From Megaustenia siamemsis (Eukaryota > Mollusca > Gastropoda > Stylommatophora > Ariophantidae): a stretch of 64,000 nt of DNA. Shown in pieces: positions 33,245 to 44,625 of this stretch. The translations under genes and the position numbers were made by a program. The stretch is from the NCBI GenBank assembly GCA_032433765.1, contig JAVIAB010000051.1, positions 53,801,328 through 53,865,327 on the forward strand. Direction: 5' to 3'. Below the pieces are notes generated by a model. It made no database searches, was not told where the DNA came from, and saw nothing but the letters and a program-made list of their open reading frames with translations. Positions within the stretch are counted from its first letter, which is position 1; each line of letters starts with the position of its first letter.

Positions 33245-33900
33245 TTTTTTTATATTGAGTACACTACATTGTCAATGCTAAGCCCTCGCCAGTACCCAAG
33301 AACCCGCTCGTTTCTGTTTGTTATATTGAGTACTCTATGTTGTCAATTCCTAGCTCGCCCCAGTACAGGAGAACTCACACTCGTTTCTGTTTGTTATATT
33401 GAGTACTCTATGTTGTCATTGCCTAGCTCGCCCCAGTACAGGAGAACTCACACTCGTTTCTGTTTGTTATATTGAGTACTCTATGTTGTCAATTCCTAGC
33501 TCGCCCCAGTACAGGAGAACTCACACTCGTTTCTGTTTGTTATATTGAGTACTCTATGTTGTCAATTCCTAGCTCGCCCCAGTACAGGAGAACTCACACT
33601 CGTTTCTGTTTGTTATATTGAGTACTCTATGTTGTCAATTCCTAGCTCGCCCCAGTACAGGAGAACTCACACTCGTTTCTGTTTGTTATATTGAGTACTC
33701 TATGTTGTCAATTCCTAGCTCGCCCCAGTACAGGAGAACTCACACTCGTTTCTGTTTGTTATATTGAGTACTCTATGTTGTCAATTCCTAGCTCGCCCCA
33801 GTACAGGAGAACTCACACTCGTTTCTGTTTGTTATATTGAGTACTCTATGTTGTCATTGCCTAGCTCGCCCCAGTACAGGAGAACTCACACTCGTTTCCC
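33245..33900. repeat. 73 bp minisatellite, 9 copies
   Basis: Unit begins 'gttatattgagtactctatg', continues 'ttgtcaattcctagctcgcc' and 'ccagtacaggagaactcaca' and ends 'ctcgtttctgttt'. The first copy is diverged and the rest are almost identical. 73 is not a multiple of 3, so frames rotate from unit to unit. Confidence 0.95.
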
Positions 33901-34800
33901 AAAAAGTTATGAACGCGAGATCAAACATGGTAGGATCAACAAGTTTTATTATCTTACTCCCCCTTCCCTCCAGAGGCGTAGCTAGATTTCAGCTCCCGGC
34001 GACAGAATCAGTTTCTTGCTCCCTCCGGGCCCCTCTCGTGACAAGGTGTGAGCCATAAAGGGGGTCCGTCATGCTTTCCAGGAAATATGTGAGTTTTAGA
34101 AGATGAAAACCGACATTTCGTGGCTTATTTTTTGGGCATGATGATGATGAAAACGTAAAATAATGATGGCAACAATGATCAATTTGGCGCACCCAGATGC
34201 TGCGACCGGCGACAGATGTCCCCATCGCCAACACCCCCTCCTCCCTTAACTACCCACTGCCCCTTCCTCCCAACCACCACGATGAAAGGAAAACCCGAAT
34301 ACTTCATGGCAGTTGCGCAGACATCCGACCACTATTATCCAGCCCTATAGACCACAGACAGACCTCCCAAAAATGGGATAAATAATAGTAATGATTGTTT
34401 TGTGTGTTTTTCCATTAGAGAACTCCATATATGTGATTTTAATGTTAACCTGTGTTCTTCTGCTGTTTAATTGATACATTCAAACTGTTCAGGTAGATCA
34501 CACATGATTTTATTTGCGTTTAGATGAAGCTTTCCACACATGCGCTAACACATAGTTGTTTTTTTACTTCTAGCTAAAAGATCACTGTAGGTTCTTACCT
34601 ACATATTTAAATTCCAGTCCATCTAATTGTTCATGTATTGCCTGGCATTTAGCAAATGAGAAAATTTCGAATCACCGACGGAACTTCGGAGAACATGTTT
34701 TGATTGGTTTTGCAGTAGGGAGATGACTCGCACATTTTAAGAGTCCATGGTTAGGATACTATGTAGTCTCCCCTTGCAGTTAGACTGTTGAAAGTTATAT
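33901..34800. other. Unannotated stretch
   Basis: Contains 'cagaggcgtagctag' (~33973), a phrase reminiscent of the termini of some DNA transposons, but no partner end was confirmed. On the minus strand near 34610, E-Q-L-D-G-L-E-F-K-Y-V-G recalls the LINE thumb motif, but it is too short to call. Confidence 0.4.
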
Positions 34801-34802
34801 AT

Positions 34803-34803
34803 T

Positions 34804-34890
<87 letters not shown>

Positions 34891-34910
34891 TATTAAAAAA
34901 ATATATATAT
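34803..34910. repeat. (TA)n microsatellite
   Basis: Long TA run, imperfect at its right end. A second (AT)n lies at ~35779-35832 on the other side of the LINE-A copy. Confidence 0.95.
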
Positions 34911-35776
34911 GTATAGTGATATTATTTTAAGATCCATAAGGGACATGCATGGAATAACAATTGGAGGTCATAATATAAATAATCTCAGGTATAACCTAAC
35001 CTAAGAGTGGAATTGAATTAGAAGAAATTTTAGACATTATTTTGGTAAGGAAAGCAAAAATAAAGGACTCAGCCTCAATAGCAAAAATACAGAAGTTATG
35101 ATGGTAGCAGCAAAGAAAAAGTCATTGCCGCAATGTACAGTAAAGACAAGTGGAACAATATTAAAACAGGTAAATGAATTTAAATATCTGGGAACAATGT
35201 TAACCTCAAATGGTAGATGTACAACAGAGGTGAGATGCAGAATGGCTCAGGCAAAAGTAGCTTTTCAAAGAACGAGGAAGATATTGTGCAATTAATTTTT
35301 GACAATGGAAAAGAGAAAAAGAGTAGTTACATGTTATGTAGAACCAGTCTAAACATATGAATGTGAATCATGGACAATATTAAAACGGACAAGAAAATCG
35401 CGGGAGGGCTGTAGAAATGTGATTTTTACAGAAGAATGTTGAGAATACCACGAGCAGCTAAGAAGAGTAATGAAGATGTTCTGAAAGAGGCCAAAGCAAA
35501 AAAGAGAGCTAATTTCCAATATTATGAAGAAACAATCATCATTTTTTGGCCATGCAATGAGAATGGAACAGCTGGAATATATTGTAACAACTGGGAAAAC
35601 CGAGGGACTAAGAAATAGAGGGAAACAAGGGGAAACAAATTATACAGCTTAGAGAATGGTTTGGCAGAAGGTCAACAGCAGAAATTATAAATAACTGTCG
35701 AGATCGAAAGTTGTGGAGAGACATGATCATTTACGCCAGCAGGTATGGTTCTTGATGATGATGATGATGATGATGA

Positions 35777-35778
<2 letters not shown>
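34911..35778 (+). mobile_element. LINE-A 3' part (copy 5) between TA runs
   Basis: Starts at the region before RT motif C ('gatattattttaagatccat'). The Y-A-D-D site has been destroyed by a deletion ('aggtataacctaacctaaga'). It has F-K-Y-L-G-T-M-L-T-S-N near 35178 and E-V-R-C-R-M-A-Q-A near 35230, and ends 'ggttct' plus (TGA)n at 35752-35779. Frameshifts throughout. Confidence 0.88.

Positions 35779-35832
<54 letters not shown>
35779..35832. repeat. (AT)n microsatellite
   Basis: Pure AT run following the (TGA)n tail of LINE-A. Confidence 0.95.
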
Positions 35833-35836
<4 letters not shown>

Positions 35837-36380
35837 AAATAGAAAAAAAAATACAAAAGACATTGACATAGAAAACCAAGAGAGCTAACAGCCAAGGGGT
35901 CTCTAGGGGTCTCGTTTAATGGAAACAAAAGTGTAAAAACCCAGTACCATGATACCAGAGTTTAACACCGCAAGAGACACATTCAAGTTAAACCTCAGGA
36001 GAGCCATCGGCGAGCACAATAAAAGAAATGTTTCACACTTTCATTTTGGATGGCACTTGCGGTCTGTATAACCTAGAAGACTCGTGCCTCGCCAAAAAAA
36101 ATAGGCCATACCCCCAATCAAGTAATCAATCAACACATCAATCAGTTATTCAATCAATGAAAAACTAAGCTAATAGAATTAAACGTTTGATGTACAAATG
36201 GGAAATGGTTGTGCTGCTATGTAAAAAAAAAGCATGTTCTCATAATAACTATAATTTAATGAAAATTAAACAAAAATATGTATGTAATTATTTATGATTT
36301 GTTATTTTACTTTATTTTAATGATTTATTTTTTTGGAGGGAGCGGGTGCGTTGGGGGAACTTCTATCATTCGACTCAATC
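35833..36380. other. Unannotated stretch
   Basis: AT-rich with small 'atcaatca' repeats near 36120-36165. No gene. Confidence 0.5.
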
Positions 36381-36394
36381 ATGCTATAATTTAA

Positions 36395-36654
36395 GGTAGC
36401 CGCGATAGCTCAGTGGTTAGTGAACTGGACTACAAAGGACAAGAGGTAGGGTTCGATCCCAATCGACCGCTTCCGGGTTCACCAAGCCTTAAATGGGTAC
36501 CGGATTTTTTATAGGAAAGTAAAGCGGCACGATCGTAATACCGACCACATTACTCCAAAAATCATGTGCTGAAGGTCTGTAAAAATTATGGTCACTAACA
36601 CCATATTCTCTATACGACACTTTGCGTGACGGGGGCACTTTACTTTTCACTTGT
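36395..36654 (+). mobile_element. SINE1 copy (f), reference-quality
   Basis: Best defined SINE1. A perfect 14 bp target duplication, atgctataatttaa (36381-36394 and 36655-36668), fixes both ends, giving 260 bp. The tRNA-like head has an A box TAGCTCAGTGG (36406-36416) and a B box GGTTCGATCCC (36450-36460), the internal Pol III promoter. The body carries 'aatgggtaccggatttttt' and 'aaagcggcacgatcgtaata'. The tail is 'cactttacttttcacttgt', T-rich with ACTT units. The element is non-coding and needs a LINE partner. Confidence 0.95.
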
Positions 36655-36668
36655 ATGCTATAATTTAA

Positions 36669-37140
36669 ATGACCATCAACAACAGAATGTTCTTTATTGC
36701 AATGTTTCTACCAACAAATGGTAACAAATCCTCCCAGAACATTCACTACTCAACAAAGCCAACTTGATGAGAAGTACAATCATCTAGTGGCTACTATAAT
36801 AAGATTGTCGTTTTTTGTCCACCCCCGTCTTGTGGCTAAACAACCAGCACCAAGAACTGGCCGCATCTGTGTTAGCTTGTTAATCAATGGCCAGGACTCC
36901 GACGCTGTCATCTCGACGTGTTCACGTAGTCAATAAATGTGGGACCCAGTAGAAATCTATAACTAAGCCATTGTTCTTTATCACAGATGTTTAGCATTGA
37001 TGCTTTAGTTGTCTTAAACATTAGCTCATTTCAGAAACGTAACCTACACATAATTCCTATATTCCTACGTTCTTTTGATTGTAGGAAGCTATGACAGAAA
37101 ACCACCGTCGTAACTTCTTTGTACAATCATAAATCGCCAT
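36669..37140. other. Unannotated stretch
   Basis: A 79-codon plus frame (36697-36936) is not recognisable. No repeat seen. Confidence 0.5.
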
Positions 37141-38020
37141 AACACCAGATTTGTTTAATATTTATAGTGAGATTATTTTAAGATCCATAAGGGGCATGCC
37201 TGGAATAACAATCGGAGGTCATAATATAAATAATCTAAGGTATGCTGATGATACAGTCTTAATCGCTAAGAGTGAAAATGATTTACAAGAAATGTTGGAC
37301 ATTATAGTGAAAGAAAGCAAAAATAAAGGACTCAGCCTCAATAGCAAAAAGACAGAGGTAATGGTAACAAAAAGAAAAAGACATCACTTCGATGCAAAAT
37401 AAAGACAAATGGAACAATATTAAAATAGGTAAATGAATTTAAATATTTGGGAACTTTGTTAACCTTAGATGGAAGATGTACAAAAGAGGTGAGATGCAGA
37501 ATGGCTCAGGCAAAAGCATCTTTCCAAAAAATGACGAAGATACTATGCAATCCATCTTTGACAATAGAAACAAGAAAAAGAGTTCTTAAATGTTATGTAC
37601 AGCCAGTCTTAACATATGGATGCGAATCAATGACAATAGGACAGCAGACAAGAAAATCATTGGTGTCTGTAGAAATGTGGTTTTACAGAAGAATGTCGAG
37701 AATATCATGAACAGCTAAGAAGAGTAATGAAGATGTTCTGAGAGAGGTCAAAGCAAAAAGAGAGCTAATTTCCAATATTAGGAAGAAACAATCATCATTT
37801 TTGGCCATGTAATGAGAAGAGAACAACTGGAATATATTGTAACAGCTGGAAAAATTGAGGGACGAAGAGATAAAGAGAAGCAAAGAAAGAGTATACCAGA
37901 CAGCTTAAGAGAATGGCTTGGCAGAAGTCAACAACAGAAATGCTAAATAGCTGACGAGATCGAAAGTTGAGGAGAGACATGATCACCTACGCCAGCAGGC
38001 CCGGTACTTGATGATGATGA
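37141..38020 (+). mobile_element. LINE-A 3' part (copy 6) with intact YADD
   Basis: Begins just before RT motif C. It reads P-D-L-F-N-I-Y, then N-L-R-Y-A-D-D-T-V-L-I (37225-37257, both Asp kept), N-S-K-K-T-E-V-M near 37340, G-T-L-L-T-L-D-G-R near 37447, L-T-Y-G-C-E-S near 37610 and M-W-F-Y-R-R-M-S-R-I near 37675. It continues with 'agagaagagaacaactgg' and a P-G-T end at ~38007, followed by the TGA tail. Frame breaks near 37402 and 37710. This is the most complete LINE-A copy. Confidence 0.9.
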
Positions 38021-38058
38021 TGATATCTGAAAAAGAGAAAATCATTTGAGGTTAATAA

Positions 38059-38420
38059 TGGAATATTTCACACCCTCTTCTTTCCTTCCTTAATTACATT
38101 TTAGCGTGAAGGGCAGATATTGTTTGTGATCTTTTGTGAAAAGGAATAATTTCCGCCTATAATACAAAAGTAAACAATAGAAAAATGGTTGTCACGTGAA
38201 AAAAACAGAAAGATTTAAAAAAAAAACACATCGAGCCTCCTAATAAAACACTACGATAACGCCAGCCCCAAGGACCGATAACGAAAAAGATGAGTTGATA
38301 GATTAGAAACAAGGGAAGATAACAACAGACAGGCAAAAGAAATGAGCAAAAGATCACAAACAATGCCCTTCGCGCTAAAATGTAATTAAAGAAGGAAAGA
38401 AGAGGGTGTGAAATATTCCA
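38059..38420. mobile_element. Inverted-repeat element, possible MITE (~362 bp)
   Basis: The left arm (38059-38136) and right arm (38347-38420) are reverse complements over ~75 bases with few differences. Matching phrases are 'tggaatatttcacaccctct', 'taattacattttagcg' and 'ttgtttgtgatcttttg', with a 4-base indel. The 210 bp centre is unrelated. Long terminal inverted repeats suggest a non-autonomous DNA transposon, but I could not identify a clear target duplication, so an inverted duplication is also possible. Confidence 0.7.
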
Positions 38421-38439
38421 GTGTTTTTGTTTTTTCTGA

Positions 38440-39112
38440 GATCATAACTTCTGATTGTATCACTCATACTGTTACCTGTTATAACTTCTGATTGTATCAC
38501 TCATACTGTTTCCTGTTATTACTTCTGGTTGTATCACTCATACTGTTACCTGTTATAACTTCTGTTTGTATCACTCATACTGTTACCTGTTATAACTTCT
38601 GATTGTATCATTCATACTGTTACCTGTTATAACTTCTGATTGTATCACTCATACTGTTTCCTGTTATAACTTCTGATTGTATCACTCATACTGTTTCCTG
38701 TTATAACTTCTGATTGTATCACTCATAATGTTTCCTGTTATAATTTCTGGTTGTATCACTCATACTGTTTCCTGTTATAACTTCTGATTGTATCACTCAT
38801 ACTGTTACCTGTTATTACTTCTGATTGTATCATTCATACTGTTACCTGTTATAACTTCTGATTGTATCACTCATACTGTTACCTGTTATTACTTCTGATT
38901 ATATCATTCATACTGTTACCTGTTATAACTTCTGATTGTATCATTCATACTGTTACCTGTTATAACTTCTGATTGTATCATTCATACTGTTACCTGTTAT
39001 AACTTCTGATTGTATCATTCATACTGTTACCTGTTATAACTTCTGATTGTATCATTCATACTGTTTCCTGTTATAACTTCTGGTTGTATCACTCATACTG
39101 TTTCCTGTTATT
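38440..39112. repeat. 37 bp minisatellite, ~18 copies
   Basis: Unit 'ataacttctgattgtatcac' + 'tcatactgttacctgtt'. Variable sites: tcaCtc/tcaTtc, gttAcc/gttTcc and atAact/atTact. It starts ~20 bp beyond the inverted-repeat element. Confidence 0.95.
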
Positions 39113-39265
39113 CGTCAAACATTTTCGTTCATTGCGGTATTGGTTATTTTTCTTATTACCGTTGAGTCTATCGTCCAGGTCTGGCATTGGTAGCGCAGCT
39201 TAAGAATGAAGATTGTGTTGTAAAGTGCCTGTTCCCTACATGCCTCTAGTGTTATTTCCTTGTTG

Positions 39266-39592
39266 GGAGGCCTGGTTGGTCTCGAGGCAAGACGACGGCC
39301 TGGATACAGTGAGGTTGTGAGTTCAAATCCTGGCTACACCGGTTGGGATTTTTATTTATGATTTTTCTCTGCGGCAACCACCCCTGGTCTCAGCAGTGAG
39401 ACCCGGCTTGAAACGTCAATTACTCATCGAGGGAAAAAAAACATGAGTACCCACGAAGTCGCAGTTATCTGCCTGTGCGGCGAGGGACCCCTGTGCACGC
39501 GGCTGCCAGGGAAAAATGGATTAACACGCAAAATTCAGTTACTGGTATCTATGGACTTCGTCAGAAGTAAAAGCTGGCGAACGAAAAAAAAA
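39266..39592 (+). mobile_element. SINE3 copy 1
   Basis: A third tRNA-derived SINE. The head has an A-box-like TTGGTCTCGAGGC (~39276) and a B-box-like AGTTCAAATCC (~39320). The body has blocks 'accggttgggatttttat', 'ctctgcggcaaccac', 'gcctgtgcggcgaggga' and 'ggattaacacgcaaaatt', and a poly(A) tail (~39583-39594). Near-matching target duplications are atttccttgttg (39254-39265) and aattccttgctg (39593-39604). The A tail sets it apart from SINE1 and SINE2. A 64-codon open frame in it is not a gene. Confidence 0.9.
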
Positions 39593-39604
39593 AATTCCTT
39601 GCTG

Positions 39605-40209
39605 AACAGTAGCGATTACATCTGTCCGATGATATGACAAGCTTGTTTTCATCTTGAATCTATTTCAGTGAGTTATCGTTAGACACTAGGTTTCTTAGAT
39701 AGTTAAGTTATTACATTCCTTTTAATTATCGCTGTCTACTGTTATGTTGATGCTTTGTTCAACGTAGTTTGTAAAATTAGTCGAACATTGAAATGTCACT
39801 TCTCATATGAGAATCAACTAAAATATCATTAATGCGGAAAGTCACAAAAAGCTAAAACAAATCGCAATTCGCCTGGTTTCACAAACTGGAGTAACTCCCC
39901 CATTAAAAGAACGAGATGAACGGAGTTTACTGAGTGCTCGAGGTGGAGGCGAGTCTTTACAATTCACGAAAGCTTCAACATTTCAACGACTAGAACTAAA
40001 GCTTCCACCATCGGTTAAAATTAAGCAGCTGTGCCTATAATTATCTGTATCGGTCCCTACTTATTGTAAATGATGATTGTTATATCTCACTGCTTGTTCT
40101 TCTATCTTTTTTCTGTATCTGTTTTGCGATGAAAATGGAGATCAGTACATTTGATTTCTGTTGAATAATCTGTACACATTATTAAATTGTCATTATCACT
40201 GTTGTATTT
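39605..40209. other. Unannotated stretch
   Basis: AT-rich, no gene or array recognised. Confidence 0.5.
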
Positions 40210-40690
40210 GTTCGAGGGCAGTCTCCCATTACAACTTACAGCCTTGTGATAAATGGTATGTCAGTCTCCCCTTTAGAGTAAGTACCCAGTGCTAAATGTT
40301 CTATCAGTCTTCCATTGGAGCAAGTACCCATTAGAAAATGTTCTACCAGTCTTCCTTTTACAGCGGACAACCTTATGATAAATGTTCTACCAATATTCCT
40401 ATTACAGCGGGCAACCTTATGATAAATGTTCTACCAATATTCCTATTACAGCGGGCAACCTTATGATAAATGTTCTACCAATATTCCTATTACGGCGGGC
40501 AACCTTATGATAAATGTTCTACCAATATTCCTATTACAGTGGGCAACCTTATGATAAATGTTCTACCAATCTTCCTATTACAGTGGGCAACCTTATGATA
40601 AATGTTCTACCAGTCTTCCAATTACAGCGGGCAACCTTATGATAAATGTTATACCAGCCTCTCCATTACAACTAGTATTCTTGTGATTTG
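40210..40690. repeat. 44 bp minisatellite, ~10 copies
   Basis: Unit 'gcgggcaaccttatgataaa' + 'tgttctaccaatattcctat' + 'taca'. The first three copies are diverged ('agtacccagtgctaaatg') and the middle copies are near identical. Confidence 0.93.
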
Positions 40691-41884
40691 CAGGTTTTTT
40701 TTTTGGGATGCTATTCACGTGTATAAAACGCGTCCCACCATCTGTGGTGGCATATGGTTTCCTACACTGTGTCCTGTCCCTGTCAGAACTGCAAACAGTA
40801 ATAGTGCTGTGTTATTTACAGAATAAGAGTCAAGATTGCGAAAATCTATGTCTGTTGCATTAGTTCCTTTAAATGCTGCTCAGGTCATTATCATTGAGAC
40901 TTATTTTACATAAGGTTGTATCGTATTTGTTTCATTGGTCCACTGTCTCTTTTGTGGAGTCAGTTGACTCTTGCTCTAAATATTAATATTGATTGCTCCT
41001 TTTTACCTTACATTATATTTGCTATTCGATCTCAAACTAATAAAAGTACACGTGACAAGAAAAACAAAAATAAAAAAGACAAAAAAACAAATATAAAATA
41101 TCACTCACTGAGTGTCCGCCCCTCCACCATTACCCAATGGAAGAACTTACATACTTTTAAGCAGGGAGCTATGAAGTGCTAAAATATTGACCCTATTTAG
41201 ATGAAGTACTTAAATCTCTCAGAAAATGTGTTCGCAGATTGGTTCAAGACACGCAATTTACTCTATTGTTTATCATTGATGGCGGTTTATGATATCGCTG
41301 ATAATGTTCGGCTTGTATCCGGCATGGGCCTGCATGAAAACGTGTATTTGTTCTAGGAATGTGACAAGTGTCTCTCACGTGTTTGTGACCTGAAGTTCGT
41401 GGCTTGTCATCACAGACAAAGCATCGTTTTCTACGCCAACAAGAAACGCGTGCAATTAGATTGAATTTATAACTAATGTTTTCAAAGCAGCGTTTGAGTT
41501 GAAACACTCGACTAGATCCTCCAGGCATTCTCTCTTTCATGTCACTATTATTCAAGTGTTGCACCAAAAGCACAGGCTATAATGTCATTCAAGAGCTTTA
41601 TTTCCTTTGGCTGTTTACGAATCTCTTATTTACTTTTTTCCCACGCCGTCATGTTCAATTGTTCAGCACCTCCTTTCATTTGTAGTCCTTCGTCACACAA
41701 TCTTGCCAGTTGTCACAATCTATTTCAGTTTATTTGTCAATGTTGTATGTCTTCAAAAACGGGAACTGCCTTTTTCTGGTGTGTCAAAGAATCTGGCTCC
41801 ACCCTCTTCAATGTTTGAAGTTTTCTTAAATACGTTATATTATTAGCAATATTTCTAATCTATTCTGCATTAAAGACGCATCAA
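40691..41884. other. Unannotated stretch with small ORFs
   Basis: Frames of 88 codons (40916-41182, plus) and 109 codons (41244-41573, minus) occur. The latter is basic and has a C-x2-C and further Cys/His (R-K-R-C-F-V-C, G-H-K-H, D-T-C-H). It could be an exon or a transposase remnant, but I recognise no family and see no splice context I can defend. Confidence 0.3.
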
Positions 41885-42450
41885 CTCATAAAATCATCAG
41901 CCCATCAACTCATCAACCCATCAACTCATAAACCCATCAGCCAATCAACTCATCAACCCATCAACTCATCAACCCATCAACACATCAACTAACCAACCCA
42001 TCAACCGATCAACTCATCAACCCACCAACCCATCAACTCATCAACCCACCAACCCATCAACTCATCAACACATCAACCCACCAACAAATCAACCCATCAA
42101 CCCACCAACATATCAACCCATCAAGTCATCAACCCATTAACCCATGAACTCATCAACTCATCAACCCATCAATCCATCAACCCACTAACCCATCAACTCA
42201 TCAACCTATCAACTCATTAACCCACCAACCCATCAACTCATAAACCCACCAACCCATCAATACATCAACCCGTCAACTCATCAACCCGCCAACCCATCAA
42301 CTCATCAACCCACCAACCAATCAACTCATCAACTCATCAACCCATCAACTCATCAACTCATCAACCCACCAACCCATCAACTCATCAACCCATCAACCCA
42401 TCAACTCATCAACCCATCAACTCATCAACCCATCAACTCACCAACTGATA
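41885..42450. repeat. Octamer array (theme catcaacc / catcaact)
   Basis: About 70 copies of an 8 bp unit 'catcaacy' with frequent single changes (ccaccaac, catgaact). The binary C/T choice at the last position gives a 16-24 bp pattern over parts of the array. Confidence 0.93.
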
Positions 42451-43675
42451 TAAACATTCATTCGTTGACGATCGAATTTGTCATCGCTGCTTCATATAAA
42501 ATGTCACAAACAGCCCAAGTCCAGTCACCTATTTCATACAGAATTGGCACACTTCTCCATAGGCAATAAACGAATACTTAATCAAGCCATCGACTGTCAG
42601 TGTTGGACATAACGACAACAGGCTTTCACTGTTTTTTTCTCCCCACTCACACCTGTTGTGCATGCTTTACCTACTTCCCTCCTAATGTCAGCATTTTCAA
42701 TGTGTAACTTTTTATTTGACAACATGTTCGTCATAAAAAAATTGTTTGTTCATATTAAAGGTGCTGTCTTAAAGTCAACGCATTTGCTACTGACTTCGCC
42801 CAGTCATAAATTAGTACTGAATATTTATAGAAAAAAATACGTCACAGGAATAATACATCATTACCCCGATCAAATGTTCTGATGGCACAAACGTAACTGG
42901 TTTTTCTCCTTTAAAATAATATAGTACTTTACGTCAATTTTATAATTCAGATAAATAATTTTTATTTTTGCCTACTGTCTTTTCAACACTTACAAAATAC
43001 AATAGACGCCAAAAATTGTATTACAGCTTTACGGGTATACTACAATACTAGAAGAAACTAATGTTTCGATCTAAAAGCTTTCCTTAGCCATCTTTACCGC
43101 GGTCACACATAAAAATATATATTCAGATTTTTCTGTGCCTAGTCTCTCAGCATATCATAATTAGAGTAATTGATTTTACTTTTTTATCTTTTCAACCAAA
43201 CCTGGACCAAAGAGTCGCTATTTTGAATACAAAATTATTTATCTTATAAAAACTACATAAATCAAAAGACCTAATTTCATATGCAGGTAAAATATTGGAC
43301 TTAATTATATGTACTCCGCTGGTTGTTTTCACCCGGTTATACTAAAGTTTATATTGTTTATCCTAATAACCATCACCAGTTCAGATAACAAGAGTTATCT
43401 TAAAAAGACGAATTTATTACATAGTAGAGACAAATTAGATGTGGCACAAGACGTCTGTCTGCCTTCAAGACAAAATGGGAGCAGCCATGCTCAGAGGAAA
43501 TCAACCATTAAAAATGAAGTTGAAATACTTTGAAACGTAGTTCACCATATAATGTACTATAATTAAATATATTCCTGTTCACGAGGATGATTCTGAAGAA
43601 TAAAGCAGTGACTCAACGTTCCCAGCACCTGCCATGAAGCTACTCTACCACTATGGTCTGCAGTAAATGTCGTGG
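42451..43675. other. Unannotated stretch
   Basis: About 1.2 kb of AT-rich DNA. Small frames only (74 codons at most). No repeat recognised. Confidence 0.5.
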
Positions 43676-44345
43676 GGAAGATCTGCAACTATCATTGGAC
43701 AGATCTTCAGTCGATGTTCAGATGTCATAAGCAGATCTGCAGTAAATCTTCAACTGTCATTGGACAGATCTGCAGCAAATGTTTAAATGTCATTTGGGAG
43801 ATTTATAGCAGACATTCAAATGTCATTGGGCAGATCTGCGGCAGATGTTCAAATGTCATTGGGCAGTTCTGCAATAAATGTTCAAATGTCATTGGGCAGT
43901 TCTGCAATAAATGTTCAAATGTCATTGGGCAGTTCTGCAATAAATGTTCAAATGTCATTGGGCAGTTCTGCAATAAATGTTCAAATGTCATTGGGCAGTT
44001 CTGCAATAAATGTTCAAATGTCATTGGGCAGTTCTGCAATAAATGTTCAAATGTCATTGGGCAGATCTGCAATAAATGTTCAAATGTCATTGGGCAGTTC
44101 TGCAATAAATGTTCAAATGTCATTGGGCAGTTCTGCAATAAATGTTCAAATGTCATTGGGCAGTTCTGCAATAAATGTTCAAATGTCATTGGGCAGTTCT
44201 GCAATAAATGTTCAAATGTCATTGGGCAGATCTGCAATAAATGTTCAAATGTCATTGGGCAGATCTGCAATAAATGTTCAAATGTCATTGGGCAGATCTG
44301 CAATAAATGTTCAAATGTCATTGGGCAGATCTTCAGAAGATATTC
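43676..44345. repeat. 33 bp minisatellite, ~20 copies
   Basis: Unit 'ttctgcaataaatgttcaaa' + 'tgtcattgggcag'. The first ~5 copies are diverged and the rest differ mainly at cagTtct/cagAtct. Three frames stay open (229 and 235 codons plus, 202 codons minus), as expected for a stop-free unit of 33 bp. Not genes. Confidence 0.96.
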
Positions 44346-44625
44346 CGCTGTCACTGTATAAAATGTATCAATCTTTAACATGTTATTTTTTTCCCAACAG
44401 ACACAAATCAACTAAAATTTTACTAAAACAAATCATGAGCATGACAAAAACTGATGTAGCCTGTGGTGTCACAAAATTGAACCACTCCATATAACAGACA
44501 ATTTATTGACATAAGAACCTTCGCCCATAAATATTGTCAGATATATAAGGAAAGTACCGAAAATGCAGTTTTTGAAATTAAAATAAATTGTTGTGTAGAT
44601 TCTCGTTCATCTGTTTTTCTAATCC
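44346..44625. other. Spacer between two arrays
   Basis: Unique AT-rich sequence. Confidence 0.5.

Noticed and set aside
33973..34240. Possible hAT-type or other DNA transposon end (cagaggcgtagctag)
   Set aside because: No matching inverted end or target duplication was found.
34560..34660. Minus-strand phrase E-Q-L-D-G-L-E-F-K-Y-V-G resembling the LINE thumb motif
   Set aside because: Only ~12 residues; no further LINE motif in frame on either side.
41244..41573. 109-codon basic Cys/His-containing ORF as a host gene or transposase end
   Set aside because: Motif spacing fits no family I can name with confidence and there is no supporting context; left as part of an unannotated stretch.
43803..44411. 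Cys/His-rich repeat frames (C-P-M-T-F-E-H-L-L-Q-type) that look like zinc fingers
   Set aside because: The spacing is fixed by the 33 bp unit, frames are open on both strands, and no zinc-finger linker or variation pattern is seen.
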